DNA of 59,454 nucleotides from M55B112 sp040880545 (GTDB lineage: Bacteria > Bacteroidota > Bacteroidia > Bacteroidales > GCA-2748055), in contig JBBDIE010000195.1 in assembly GCA_040880545.1 (NCBI GenBank), positions 1 to 59,454 of the forward strand. The letters are read 5' to 3'. Position 1 is the first letter of the stretch. The number at the start of each line of letters is the position of its first letter. Shown here piece after piece: positions 8,062-18,001 of this stretch. The translations under genes were made by a program, and so were the position numbers. A model generated the notes under the pieces. The model did not search any database. It worked only from the letters and a program-made list of their open reading frames with translations, and was not told where the DNA came from.

Positions 8062-9048
8062 ATGAAAAAATTATCAGCACTCATACTGGCCATTGCAATG
8101 GTATTCCCTCTTGTTGCACAGGAAGATACAATCAGGATTCCTGAACTGCCTGAATCCCAGAAAATAAGAGACGATACCGTTGTTAATCCTGAACTTCCGA
8201 AATCGTCGGATATGTCTTTCAAAACCCCTGACAGAACAGAGGTCACGGTAGGGAAAAATGAAATTTTCATCGTTGAAGCCAATGGAGACACAACAAAATT
8301 CCTCCTGGGAAGTAAAGGGATGAGTATCGTAGAGGGGAAAGATGGCTATACCATAGACATTGTTGATATGGATGAGGAACAGGAACAGGAATATGAAGAG
8401 AGAGATGAGAAGAAAAAGAAGAAGAAGGATAAATTTAAACCGCATTATGCCGGATTTGAAATTGGCCTGAATAATTTTATGAATCCCGGGTATACGCTCC
8501 ACACAGGAACCTTCATGAATCTAAATACGGCCAAGTCGTGGAACTACAACCTTAATTTCCTCGAATACGGAATTGGCCTGGGAACCTCTTATGCAGGTCT
8601 GGTAACCGGAATGGGGATTGAATGGTCTAACTATATTTTTGATGCGGATAATTCCATAGAAGAGGATATAAACGGTGACATACTCAATATTCCGGCACCT
8701 TATCCCGGCATTACCAAATCAAAATTTTCCATGACCTATCTCAACACCCCCCTGTTACTCGAGTTCCAGATACCGGCAGGAAAAAAGCGGATTCATATTT
8801 CAGGGGGCTTAATAGGTGGTGTTAAGCTCGGTTCAAAAACCAAGATTAAGTACAACGATGGAGGAAGACAGAAGGATGTGAAAAAAGACGATTTCAGTCT
8901 CTCCCCTTTCAGGTATGGCGCCACATTCAGAATTGGTTACAGGGCGATAAACCTCTTTGCAAATTACTACTTTTCTCCGCTGTTCGGGGAAACCGACACT
9001 CCTGAAATCTACCCGTTCAGTATAGGACTGAACCTAATCTCTTTCTGA
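8062..9048 (+). CDS. Outer-membrane beta-barrel protein (PorT-like fold)
   Basis: A secreted protein of 328 residues beginning with a clear signal peptide (MKKLSALILAIAMVFPLVAQ). Residues up to about 100 form a hydrophilic N-terminal region. A highly charged segment near 112-135 (runs of Glu, then six Lys) connects it to a C-terminal barrel. The second half alternates aromatic and polar residues (YAGFEIGLNNFMNPGY, FRIGYRAINLFANYYF) and ends in Phe, as expected of an outer-membrane barrel. It stands alone and is closed by a strong terminator. The function is unknown. Confidence 0.75.
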   Translation: MKKLSALILAIAMVFPLVAQEDTIRIPELPESQKIRDDTVVNPELPKSSDMSFKTPDRTEVTVGKNEIFIVEANGDTTKFLLGSKGMSIVEGKDGYTIDIVDMDEEQEQEYEERDEKKKKKKDKFKPHYAGFEIGLNNFMNPGYTLHTGTFMNLNTAKSWNYNLNFLEYGIGLGTSYAGLVTGMGIEWSNYIFDADNSIEEDINGDILNIPAPYPGITKSKFSMTYLNTPLLLEFQIPAGKKRIHISGGLIGGVKLGSKTKIKYNDGGRQKDVKKDDFSLSPFRYGATFRIGYRAINLFANYYFSPLFGETDTPEIYPFSIGLNLISF

Positions 9049-9072
9049 TCAGGAGAACATTTTTTAAAACAG

Positions 9073-9104
9073 GCCGGACTATCTTTCAGTCCGGCTTTTT
9101 TTTT
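9073..9104 (+). terminator. Intrinsic terminator after the barrel-protein gene
   Basis: Stem GCCGGACT (9073-9080) pairs with AGTCCGGC (9088-9095) and is followed by nine T residues. Confidence 0.88.
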
Positions 9105-9243
9105 ACTGATAATTACCTGTCATCATACCAACCGGCTATCTGCTACCCTCCGGCTCCCCCTTTGTAATTTCAAATATTTATAAATTTCTGAGTTGCTGTT
9201 TCTTATTATTGTAATTTTACCGGGAAATAAGTAACCAATACCT

Positions 9244-9951
9244 ATGAGATTACTATTAATTAGCAATTCAACAAATGCAGGGGAGGCTTACCTGGAGTAT
9301 CCCAAAACTGAAATTAGAAAATTTCTGGGGGAGAAGAAAATTACCGGGTTATTTTTCCCATTTGCAGGCGTTACCATGCCCTACAGCGAATATACAGACA
9401 TGGTTGGTGAGCAGTTCAGAAAAATTGGACACGATATACGATCCATCCATGAATTCGACGATCCTGTTCAGGCAGTTAAAGCTGCGGAGGCAATTATTGT
9501 GGGTGGAGGAAACACCTTCAGCCTGCTCAAAACGATCCAGGATAAGCAGCTGATCGGGCCGGTGAGGGAGAAAGTACGGGGCGGAACACCATATATTGGA
9601 TGGAGTGCCGGATCGAATATGGCATGTCCCACCATCAGGACCACCAATGATATGCCCATCGCAGAACCTGATAGTTTTGCTGCATTTCATCTTGTAAATT
9701 TTCAGATAAACCCCCATTATCTCGACAGTAATCCGGACGGACATGCCGGGGAGACCCGGGAAGACAGGATCCGTGAGTTTCTGGAAGTTAACCGGGATTT
9801 GACGGTTTTTGGATTACGGGAAGGATGCATGTTCCGAATCGAAGGAAATGAGATGAGTCTCATTGGAAGCAGGCCGGTGAGGGTATTTACCTATGGCAAG
9901 GATGCCGTTGAGATGACAGGGGCTAATGATTTTGGTCCATTTCTGAAATAA
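9244..9951 (+). CDS. pepE: Dipeptidase E (peptidase family S51)
   Basis: Cytoplasmic serine peptidase that releases N-terminal aspartate from dipeptides such as Asp-Xaa. The 235 residues match PepE in length and motifs: IIVGGGNTF, the nucleophile elbow GWSAGSN with Ser121, then Asp136 (TTNDMPI) and His158 (INPHYL), which line up with the known Ser-Asp-His triad of the Escherichia coli enzyme. It is first in a likely operon with the AsmA-like gene (18 bp later) and the histidine kinase. Confidence 0.92.
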   Translation: MRLLLISNSTNAGEAYLEYPKTEIRKFLGEKKITGLFFPFAGVTMPYSEYTDMVGEQFRKIGHDIRSIHEFDDPVQAVKAAEAIIVGGGNTFSLLKTIQDKQLIGPVREKVRGGTPYIGWSAGSNMACPTIRTTNDMPIAEPDSFAAFHLVNFQINPHYLDSNPDGHAGETREDRIREFLEVNRDLTVFGLREGCMFRIEGNEMSLIGSRPVRVFTYGKDAVEMTGANDFGPFLK

Positions 9952-9969
9952 TAAACAGCACGGAGACAG

Positions 9970-12621
9970 ATGGTAAAAAAAATACGTAATTACGTAGAAT
10001 ACCTGGCAGCATTTCTGATCATATTTGCCTTGATTTTGGTAATTGCCTCTGTGGTTATCGTCAAATTTTACGGCGATGAACTCCAGGACTATACCTTAAA
10101 CCTGGTGAATGAACAACTGGATACCAAGTTAACCGTTGAAGAGGTTGGTTTCAGTGTTTTGAGAAAATTTCCATACACCTCCGTTTTTTTCAACAATGTA
10201 ATCGTATGGTCGGGACACAATTTCGATCGTGAAGAATTTAAATCCGTTTCTCCCGATACATTATTCACGGCAGATCGGTTATACATGCAGTTTAATCTCA
10301 TGGATCTGATACGAAAAAAGTACACTATTAAGAGCCTTGAAGCAAGGAACGGGGTCATGAGAATTTTAATTGATCAGCGGGGCAACGGTAATTTCATGAT
10401 TGACAGGAAAGATCCAAAAGATTCGAAAGAAAGATTCATTGATATGAAGGGAGTTGCTGTCAGAAACTTCCATATTCATTATATGAACCTGGCCAAGGAA
10501 ATCGAGGCGAGGGCACTGATCCAGGAGATGCATCTTGAGGGCAACTTTGCCAACAGAAATTATACCCTGAAAGCCGGAGGGGATGCTTTCATTCATGAAT
10601 TCATGAACCACGGGGTAACTTATCTTTCAAAACAATCGTTACACTCAGACATCTCCCTGGAGGTTGCGAATAATAGTTTCACCATTTCAAAAGGGGCCTT
10701 GACCCTGGGTGAGCTTGCCGCCAGAATCACAGGAGCGTTCCTGCTTGACAAGGAGGTTGGTACAGATCTGAATCTCCGTATATCCGGAAGCAGGATCGAC
10801 ATCGAATGGATTTCGGAGATCCTGGCCAAGAGTAAAATATCCCCGGAAGGGATCAAAGGGAAAGGGGTGTTTAACCTGGAGGTGGATGTAACCGGGTTGC
10901 TGACCCCAACACGCACTCCACAGATTAACGCAAAATTCTATACCAGGAATGCTTCCCTGGATCTGAAAAATCCTTTGCTGGTAATCAGGAATTTATCCCT
11001 GGAAGGAAATTACTCCAACGGGGTACTTCTGAACATCAGGTCCACAATACTGCAGTTAGAATCAGTTTCGTGCAGAGTCGGCAATTCGTCCATATCCGGT
11101 TCCGTGAGACTGGAAAACCTGCTGGCTCCAAAATTCAGGGGAACCCTCTCGGGAGATCTGGCATCTGAGGATCTATCGCCCTATCTGGAAAAATTTCCTG
11201 TGAAAATCGGCCATGGGAGAGTAAAACCAGATCTGAAATTCAGCGGATCCATTTCAGGAAGGAACCAATCAGGAAGGAAGGTACAGATTGTACCGGAAGG
11301 AACGGTATTGTTTTCGGATCTGCACATTGCAACAACGAAATTTGATTTGCTGGCCAACAATGTAAACGGAAACCTGGTAATTGGTCCGAACAACTGGAAA
11401 ACAGCATTGAGCGGGTTATTGAGGGAAACCGATTTTAAAACAGAGATTACTTTCAATAACCCGCTGAATATGAAATCGGGTTCAACACCCCTGGATATTG
11501 AAGGTACCATTTACAGCAGGAATGTTGATGTGGATCAGCTGATCATGGATCTGAAAAAGGAATCAGACAGAGAGGTAGAAACGAAATATCCTGAAAATAT
11601 CCGGCTGAACCTGCAATTCCGTTTTGATCAGATAACAAAGGGGGACATTCAAACCAAACAGGTATCGGGGACACTTATTTACCGATACCCGGCTCTTTAT
11701 ATTGACCCGATATACCTGGAGACAATGAATGGCGTCATAAATTCCAGGATCGCCCTGATGGACCTGCATAAACCACAGCATCAGCTCAGCATGAACAGCT
11801 CCTTCAGAAATGTTGAAATTCGTGATCTCTTCCGGTCCTTCAATAATTTTAAACAGGATTTTCTTACCCATGAAAATATTGCCGGAAGCATTTCCGGTGA
11901 TTCGGAATTTCTGTCTGCCATCAATCCTGACTTTTCCATCAGTCCGGCTGATATCATATCAGAGAACAGTTTCGTTATTAAAAACGGCGAACTAATCAAT
12001 TTCAAACCGATGATTGAGATGTCCAAATTATTGAAAATTGACAAAATGGATGCCATTAAATTCTCAACCATCAGCAATACCATTCTTATCAACGACAATA
12101 AGATTACCATTCCTGAAATGGATATCAATTCAACTGCATTAAATATACAGGCCTCAGGAACACATGGGTTTGACAAAACCTATAAGTATCACCTGGCAAC
12201 CAAGTTATCTGAACTCTTATTCAGTAAAGCTCAAAGTACGCCCAACAAAGAATTTAACATAGCGCTTGACAAGGATGATAAAAGGACCGTATTCCTGATC
12301 CTGTTTGATGAAGGTGATGGCATGGTGATTGAATTTGATGAATACCAGGCCTTGAAAAAGATCCGGCAGGACCTGAAAGATGAGCGCACTGCGTTAAAAA
12401 AAGTGTTGAACGAGGAGTTTGGATTGTTCAGGGACGACAAAGATTTAAAAAAACAGATCGAAACAACCAAAGAACCGGTATTAAAATTTGATTTTTCAGG
12501 GGAAAATCCTGAAGATACTGTTCAATCCGAAACAGAAGAGAAACGAAGGTGGTGGCAAAGGAGAAAGGATACGGTAATAAATTCAGAATTAAAATTCATC
12601 ATGGATGAAGATGACAAATAA
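9970..12621 (+). CDS. AsmA-family envelope protein
   Basis: Large inner-membrane-anchored periplasmic protein of 883 residues. A single N-terminal membrane helix (residues about 10-34) is followed by the AsmA-type start (YTLNLVNEQLDTKLTVEEVGFSV, quoted in parts: LNLVNEQLDTKL, VEEVGFSV) and long beta-rich repeats with many alternating hydrophobic strands. The AsmA C-terminal-like part lies near residues 560-760 (IKNGELINFKPMIEMSKLLK). The last 100 residues are charged and coiled. AsmA-like proteins are bridge-like phospholipid transporters between the membranes in proteobacteria; a similar role here is inference. It is 11 bp upstream of a histidine kinase gene and probably cotranscribed with it. 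Confidence 0.8.
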   Translation: MVKKIRNYVEYLAAFLIIFALILVIASVVIVKFYGDELQDYTLNLVNEQLDTKLTVEEVGFSVLRKFPYTSVFFNNVIVWSGHNFDREEFKSVSPDTLFTADRLYMQFNLMDLIRKKYTIKSLEARNGVMRILIDQRGNGNFMIDRKDPKDSKERFIDMKGVAVRNFHIHYMNLAKEIEARALIQEMHLEGNFANRNYTLKAGGDAFIHEFMNHGVTYLSKQSLHSDISLEVANNSFTISKGALTLGELAARITGAFLLDKEVGTDLNLRISGSRIDIEWISEILAKSKISPEGIKGKGVFNLEVDVTGLLTPTRTPQINAKFYTRNASLDLKNPLLVIRNLSLEGNYSNGVLLNIRSTILQLESVSCRVGNSSISGSVRLENLLAPKFRGTLSGDLASEDLSPYLEKFPVKIGHGRVKPDLKFSGSISGRNQSGRKVQIVPEGTVLFSDLHIATTKFDLLANNVNGNLVIGPNNWKTALSGLLRETDFKTEITFNNPLNMKSGSTPLDIEGTIYSRNVDVDQLIMDLKKESDREVETKYPENIRLNLQFRFDQITKGDIQTKQVSGTLIYRYPALYIDPIYLETMNGVINSRIALMDLHKPQHQLSMNSSFRNVEIRDLFRSFNNFKQDFLTHENIAGSISGDSEFLSAINPDFSISPADIISENSFVIKNGELINFKPMIEMSKLLKIDKMDAIKFSTISNTILINDNKITIPEMDINSTALNIQASGTHGFDKTYKYHLATKLSELLFSKAQSTPNKEFNIALDKDDKRTVFLILFDEGDGMVIEFDEYQALKKIRQDLKDERTALKKVLNEEFGLFRDDKDLKKQIETTKEPVLKFDFSGENPEDTVQSETEEKRRWWQRRKDTVINSELKFIMDEDDK

Positions 12622-12632
12622 AATCTGGTAAC

Positions 12633-13784
12633 GTGAATATATACGAAAAAAAACAACGCTGGAAATACCTGCTCTTTTTCTCAGCTATCATCATTGGTAC
12701 AGGGTCTTTATTTTATACCAACAGGTTGGTGAAAACCATCGCTGAAGATGAACGTGAAAAAATTGAACTATGGGCAGAGGCCACCAGTTTACTGGCAAAT
12801 TCCGAACCTCTGGGCAACGAAATTTTCCTTTTTCTCCTTGAAGTGCTGGAAAACAATACCCAAATACCGGTAATTCTGGTGGATGATGAGGGCAGGATCA
12901 TGGCACAGCGAAATCTTGATTCCACAAAGATACGTCAGGACAAATACCTGTTGCGGTCGCTTGAAAAAATGAAGAGTGAAAATGACAGTATTGTAATTGA
13001 TCTGGGGAATAATAATTACCAGTATCTCTATTACAGGAATTCAAACCTGCTGAGGAAACTGGCAGCTTTTCCATATTTTCAGCTTGGGGTGATTATGCTG
13101 TTCATAGGCGTTTCCTATGTGGCTTTCAGTATATCCAGGAAAGCGGAACAAAACAAGGTATGGACAGGGTTATCAAAAGAGACTGCCCACCAGCTGGGAA
13201 CACCAATCTCATCGCTCTCGGGCTGGGTTGAAATTCTTAAGCAATCCGGGGCTGATCCGTCCACCACCGCAGAGCTGGAAAATGATTCCCAGCGACTCAT
13301 AAAGATTGCTGACCGGTTTTCCAAAATCGGATCAAAACCGACACTTAGGGAAATGGATATTACAAAGGTGATTGAAAACAGTTTAGCGTATATCGTTGCA
13401 CGAAAGGCCAAATCGGTTCAGTTTGTGAAGGAGCTGCCCAAAGAGGGTGTTCTGGTGCCGGTAAATGAGACCTTACTTGACTGGGTGATTGAAAACCTGT
13501 GTAAGAACGCCATGGATGCGATGGAAGGGAACGGCAAGGTAACCATCCGGTGTACTTTTACTGAGAGATCCGTTAACATTGATGTGGAAGATACCGGCAA
13601 AGGGCTTGCCAAATCAAAATTCAACACCATTTTTAAACCCGGGTATACCACCAAGAAAAGAGGCTGGGGACTGGGATTGTCCCTGTCAAAGCGGATCATT
13701 GAGTCCTATCACGATGGTAAAATATTTGTGCTTTCATCTGAACCGGGATCTGGCACAATCTTTAGGTGTACCCTGAAGCGGTAA
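12633..13784 (+). CDS. Membrane sensor histidine kinase
   Basis: A 383-residue kinase with two membrane helices (about 12-30 and 149-168) enclosing a periplasmic sensor of roughly 115 residues. The phospho-acceptor motif is KETAHQLGTPISSL, with His186. The ATPase domain shows NLCKNAMDAM (N box), DTGKGL (G1) and GWGLGLSLSKRI (G2). It starts with GTG. No response regulator is adjacent, so its partner is unknown. The tight spacing to the AsmA-like gene suggests it may respond to envelope state, which is inference. Confidence 0.88.
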   Translation: MNIYEKKQRWKYLLFFSAIIIGTGSLFYTNRLVKTIAEDEREKIELWAEATSLLANSEPLGNEIFLFLLEVLENNTQIPVILVDDEGRIMAQRNLDSTKIRQDKYLLRSLEKMKSENDSIVIDLGNNNYQYLYYRNSNLLRKLAAFPYFQLGVIMLFIGVSYVAFSISRKAEQNKVWTGLSKETAHQLGTPISSLSGWVEILKQSGADPSTTAELENDSQRLIKIADRFSKIGSKPTLREMDITKVIENSLAYIVARKAKSVQFVKELPKEGVLVPVNETLLDWVIENLCKNAMDAMEGNGKVTIRCTFTERSVNIDVEDTGKGLAKSKFNTIFKPGYTTKKRGWGLGLSLSKRIIESYHDGKIFVLSSEPGSGTIFRCTLKR

Positions 13785-13788
13785 GCTC

Positions 13789-13823
13789 AAGGGTCATGAG
13801 CCGGCTTTCCGGTTCATGACCCT
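13789..13823. terminator. Convergent hairpin between the histidine kinase and U32 genes
   Basis: AAGGGTCATGAGCCGG (13789-13804) pairs with CCGGTTCATGACCCT (13809-13823) across a 4-nt loop. It overlaps the 3' end of the minus-strand gene and lies in the gap between two converging genes. There is no T run on either side, so it may slow transcription or shield 3' ends rather than act as a classical terminator. Confidence 0.4.
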
Positions 13824-15047
13824 ATAAAGTTTATCGGATCTTCTGATCATTGCCGGAACAGGTATGGAACAGGTCTCTCCCTTGATTGCCGTCTCCCTTT
13901 GATCATCATCTACCCGTAATTCCCCGACCCGTGTTTCAACCACCCCGGTGGTAGGGCCAATGATAAGAATTTCATCACCCACATGGATTTCGCCCGTTTC
14001 AATAATAAACTCAGCGACCCCGATCCTGTCAAAATAGTTGGATCCCTTACCAATATATGTTTTCCTTGTTGTTGCTGCCGATCCGTAGACCTCGCTCCAT
14101 TCACCAAGCCGCTGACCCAGGTAGTAGCCATCCCAAAAACCGCGGTTAAATACGGTACTTAACCGCTCTTTCCAGCGAGCTATATTCACTTGTGTGAAAT
14201 TATCAGACAGGCAGGCATCGATGGCTTCATTGTAACAGGAAACAACCGTTTTAACATATTCCGGGGAGCGGGCCCTTCCTTCTATTTTCAACACCTTAAC
14301 CCCTGCATCCAGTATCTTATTCAGGAAATGGATGGTTGAAAGATCTTTGGGTGACATAATACGCTCGTTATCTATTTCAAGTTCCACGTCCCTTTCCTTG
14401 TCTGTTACAATATAAGAGCTGCGGCATACCTGGAAGCAGTCGCCCCGGTTAGCTGAGTGGTTGTGTTGATGCAAACTCAGATAACACTTTCCGCTGATAG
14501 CCATACATAACGCACCGTGCACAAACATCTCAATTTTTATCAGGTTGCCCGACGGACCGCGTACCTCTTCCAGCACAATCCCTTTCGCAATTTCAGCGAC
14601 CTGGTCCAGGTTAAGTTCCCTTGCAAGAACCACCACATCGGCGAAATTAGCATAGAATTTAAGGGATTCTATATTGCTGATATTTAATTGTGTGGAAAGA
14701 TGTGTCTCAACTCCAACTTTAAGAGCATAATTTAATACCGACTGATCGGAGACAATTACTGCCGAGACACCATGCTTCTTTGCCTGATCGACCAGCTTCC
14801 GCATTTGCAGCAATTCGTGATTGTATATTACCGTGTTAATAGTAAGGTAGGTCTTCAGTCCATGCTCCTTTGAAATTTTCACAATCTCCGGCAGATCTTC
14901 CACGGTAAAGTTTGCCGAGGACCTGGCCCGCATATTCAATTGCTCTATACCGAAATACACAGAATCTGCGCCTCCCTGTATGGCTGCCATCAATGATTCA
15001 TAAGAACCTGCCGGAGCCATCAGCTCAATGTCCGCTCTCTTTAACAT
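13794..15047 (-). CDS. U32-family peptidase-like tRNA hydroxylation protein (TrhP/YegQ type)
   Basis: Protein of 417 residues with the U32 start ELMAPAGSYESLMAAIQGGADSVYFG and the cysteine-rich signature MFVHGALCMAISGKC followed by NRGDCFQVCR. In Escherichia coli and Bacillus the U32 proteins YegQ/TrhP take part in prephenate-dependent 5-hydroxyuridine formation at tRNA position 34, and the cysteines are iron-sulfur ligands. The older collagenase annotation for this family is doubtful. Translation starts only 4 bp after a perfect -7 box (15052-15059), so the message may be essentially leaderless. Confidence 0.85.
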   Translation of the reverse strand: MLKRADIELMAPAGSYESLMAAIQGGADSVYFGIEQLNMRARSSANFTVEDLPEIVKISKEHGLKTYLTINTVIYNHELLQMRKLVDQAKKHGVSAVIVSDQSVLNYALKVGVETHLSTQLNISNIESLKFYANFADVVVLARELNLDQVAEIAKGIVLEEVRGPSGNLIKIEMFVHGALCMAISGKCYLSLHQHNHSANRGDCFQVCRSSYIVTDKERDVELEIDNERIMSPKDLSTIHFLNKILDAGVKVLKIEGRARSPEYVKTVVSCYNEAIDACLSDNFTQVNIARWKERLSTVFNRGFWDGYYLGQRLGEWSEVYGSAATTRKTYIGKGSNYFDRIGVAEFIIETGEIHVGDEILIIGPTTGVVETRVGELRVDDDQRETAIKGETCSIPVPAMIRRSDKLYRVMNRKAGS

Positions 15048-15051
15048 GGTG

Positions 15052-15059
15052 CAAAGATA
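15052..15059 (-). promoter_or_regulatory. -7 promoter element of the U32 gene
   Basis: The minus strand reads TATCTTTG, a perfect TAnnTTTG box, ending 4 bp before the ATG. No clear -33 TTG is present. The position implies a very short or absent 5' leader. Confidence 0.55.
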
Positions 15060-15087
15060 AGATAACCTGTTTAATATGATGGTTCAC

Positions 15088-17931
15088 TTAGTTGACTGAA
15101 ACAGAAAACATTTTGATCAGCAACTGTTTTATTGTCTCGACACGTGCGGGTTTGGCAAGATATTCATCCATCCCTGCCTTTACCGATTCGGCCTTACGCT
15201 GATCCTCGCTGTCGGCTGACATGGCAATAATTGGTGTCTTCAAGCCTTTCTTCCGGATATATTCGGCAGCCTCATAACCATCCACTTCCGGCATATGTAG
15301 ATCCATAAATATAATGTCATAGTTATTGGCATCGACCATTTTAATGGCTTCTGCCCCATTGGATGCCAGATCTATCTCATAACCAATGTTCTTAAAAATA
15401 GACTGAGCCACCTTTTGATTAATGAGGTTATCCTCCACAACCAGGATGGAGAGATCTGATGGCAGTGTATTAAGCGTATCAGTTATGCTTCCAAGATCCT
15501 TGATTCCCGGGAAAACTTCCCTGATTATATCATAAACTTCTTTACTCTCAAACGGCTCAATCAGGTAATAATCGATCCCCAGTCTACGGGAAACTTTATA
15601 ATTTCCGGGGGTATCATTACTACTGACCACCACAGCCGGAATTTTATCAATTAGTCCTTCTTCCTTCAATTTACCAGCGATGACAAAGCCATCCTGGTTC
15701 TGTTTGTCGGAAATTACCACCATATTATAGACATCCTTTTTCACTGCCAGGTGGTGCAGCACAGCATCCATTGTACTGTTTTGATAAATTTTTGTCACCA
15801 CATTCACACCGAATTTGATCAGAAGTTTACTTATGCTGTCCTTCTCCGGTGTGGATTCCTTTGACAGGAAGAGTACCGTTACCTGGTTCAATTGTTGAAT
15901 ACTCTCGAAATTATATTGTTTTTCGATCTTTTCATTGGAAAAAACCTCTATGGTAAAGCTGAATCCCGAACCCGGGCTATCGGTTCCTGTGGATATCCTT
16001 GACGGGCTCTCAACCCATATCTCTCCATTCATCAGTTCAACCAGTTGCCTGGAAATCGCAGTGCCAAGGCCTGTTCCTCCAAACTTTCTGCTGACCGATT
16101 TACGGGATTGGGCATAACTGCCAAAGATGGTGTCTATCTTATCCGCCGGAATTCCTATGCCGGTATCTTCTACCCGGAAGAGCAGGTGAATTCTTCCGTT
16201 GAAATTTTCCATCAATTCTGCCTGGATTTCAATTCTTCCTTTCTCTGTAAATTTGATGGCGTTGCTCACCAGGTTGGAAATTACCTGTCTCAACCTGAAC
16301 GGATCCCCAATCAGCATGTCAGGAACAGAAGTCTTAATGTCTGAATTTAGTTGTAATCTTTTTTCACCGGCAAGTGGTCTGAATAATTCCATCACCATCG
16401 AAATTTCTTCTCTTAACCTGAAGGGAATCTCCTCCAGCATCATCTTCCCTGCTTCAATTTTTGAAAAATCCAGAATGTCGTTGATAATTGTCATCAACAA
16501 ATCCGTGGATTTCTTTATGATCTTCACTTTTTGCTCTGTCTCCCCGGTCATTTCCTTATCCAGCAGACTTGAAACCATTCCCAGAATGCCATTCATGGGA
16601 GTTCTGATCTCATGACTCATGGATGCAAGGAAATCAGATTTTGCTTTGTTTGCAGCAACTTCCTGTTTTCGTGATCGTTCAATGGCTGAAACATCGATGA
16701 GCGCCACCAGCGTAAGTTCCTCCCCGCCAATCCTTGTGGTTTCCTCCATCCTGTAAATTACTGTTTCAATGCCTTCTTTCTCATAGTACAGATAATCTGA
16801 AGTGTCCAGTGAATCTGCGGAATCCTTTAACAGGTAATTATTGGAAATGAGGAATTGTTTTGAATATTCCTTGCCTACCAGGTTTCCTTGTTTTTCTGCA
16901 AACATCATACGTTGTGCCGCACTATTTATGTTGCGAATAACCTTTCCGGAATCAAGGATCATTATTCCCAAGGGGAATTTTTCAATTATCTGCCGGAAAA
17001 CTATTTCTGACATCTTCAGCCTTTCCTGGCTTTTTGTCCTCATGTTGATAACCTTTAGCAGGTATAATATCAGAACAAGGGTAATGATAATGGCAATGAT
17101 GGTAACAAACATATTCTGGAGGATAAAAAACCTGTTAAAGTCAGATTGACTGGATGTGAAGACGATACCCAGGTTCTTATCAAATATTCCGATGGGGAAA
17201 TATGCGGACTGAACCTTTTCAATTTTACCCTCGGAATCAGTCATATTATGGCTGATGCTCCCGTGGGAGTACAGTTCAATACTGTCAGCAATGGCCTGGC
17301 TCGAACCTACCTTAAATTCATCGGCAAAATCTTTTGTAAGTATTTCTCCGTCGGAATTTATAACCCACTGCCGGGTGATGGTTTTGCCCAGGGGATAAAA
17401 GGAAAACATTCTTTTCGTAAATTTGTCAAAATCGATTTCTACAATGATGTTTCCACGTACCTTATCCTTTTCAAAATATGGATAGTGGTACAGGTATTTT
17501 CCGTTTATCTCTTCAACATTTACCCTTGGTATCAGTTGTTGCTGCCTCTGCCTCGGAAAAGTATCCACCAGAAATTCATCTCCATCATTAATGTATAAAC
17601 CGAAATAATTTTTTTCGTTATCAAAAACGAAAATATTGGTGACAAGCTCATTGTATTTGGAATAGAAGACCTGTAGCCGTTGCTTGGTCGATTCAAACTC
17701 ATCGCCATCCTTAAATATCAGTGAAAAATTATAATCATACAGCAGTTTATTCAGGTCGTTTTCAAATGTAGATAAATGTTTATCCACGTATGTTCCACAC
17801 ATATTTGTATTTTGCTCAAGTGAAGAGTTCAGGAACGAGATGAACTTCTGATGAATATTCAATAAGGATAGTATATTCAGGATCAGAAGAACTACCAGCA
17901 AAATTACGGTAAGTGTGTTTATCTTTTTCAT
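15088..17931 (-). CDS. Hybrid sensor histidine kinase with C-terminal receiver
   Basis: About 947 residues from the ATG at 17931 (MKKINTLTVILLVVLL...), chosen because it puts the first membrane helix at the N-terminus and clears the upstream rsgA gene. Order: membrane helix, extracytoplasmic sensor of about 270 residues, second membrane helix, PAS-like region (FRQIIEKFPLGIMILDSGKV), HisKA with SHEIRTPMNG, HATPase (NLVSNAIKFTEKG, DTGIGIP, GTGLGTAIS), then two receiver-like domains. The first lacks an obvious phospho-acceptor aspartate and looks degenerate. The last is complete (VVEDNLINQK, IIFMDLHMPEVDGYE). No output gene is adjacent. Confidence 0.9.
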   Translation of the reverse strand: MKKINTLTVILLVVLLILNILSLLNIHQKFISFLNSSLEQNTNMCGTYVDKHLSTFENDLNKLLYDYNFSLIFKDGDEFESTKQRLQVFYSKYNELVTNIFVFDNEKNYFGLYINDGDEFLVDTFPRQRQQQLIPRVNVEEINGKYLYHYPYFEKDKVRGNIIVEIDFDKFTKRMFSFYPLGKTITRQWVINSDGEILTKDFADEFKVGSSQAIADSIELYSHGSISHNMTDSEGKIEKVQSAYFPIGIFDKNLGIVFTSSQSDFNRFFILQNMFVTIIAIIITLVLILYLLKVINMRTKSQERLKMSEIVFRQIIEKFPLGIMILDSGKVIRNINSAAQRMMFAEKQGNLVGKEYSKQFLISNNYLLKDSADSLDTSDYLYYEKEGIETVIYRMEETTRIGGEELTLVALIDVSAIERSRKQEVAANKAKSDFLASMSHEIRTPMNGILGMVSSLLDKEMTGETEQKVKIIKKSTDLLMTIINDILDFSKIEAGKMMLEEIPFRLREEISMVMELFRPLAGEKRLQLNSDIKTSVPDMLIGDPFRLRQVISNLVSNAIKFTEKGRIEIQAELMENFNGRIHLLFRVEDTGIGIPADKIDTIFGSYAQSRKSVSRKFGGTGLGTAISRQLVELMNGEIWVESPSRISTGTDSPGSGFSFTIEVFSNEKIEKQYNFESIQQLNQVTVLFLSKESTPEKDSISKLLIKFGVNVVTKIYQNSTMDAVLHHLAVKKDVYNMVVISDKQNQDGFVIAGKLKEEGLIDKIPAVVVSSNDTPGNYKVSRRLGIDYYLIEPFESKEVYDIIREVFPGIKDLGSITDTLNTLPSDLSILVVEDNLINQKVAQSIFKNIGYEIDLASNGAEAIKMVDANNYDIIFMDLHMPEVDGYEAAEYIRKKGLKTPIIAMSADSEDQRKAESVKAGMDEYLAKPARVETIKQLLIKMFSVSVN

Positions 17932-18001
17932 TAATCCAACCAATAGAAATGAGTGTATGTCAGAATTTTTAAAAATACATATAAATCTGAAAGGAAGTTT
18001 T

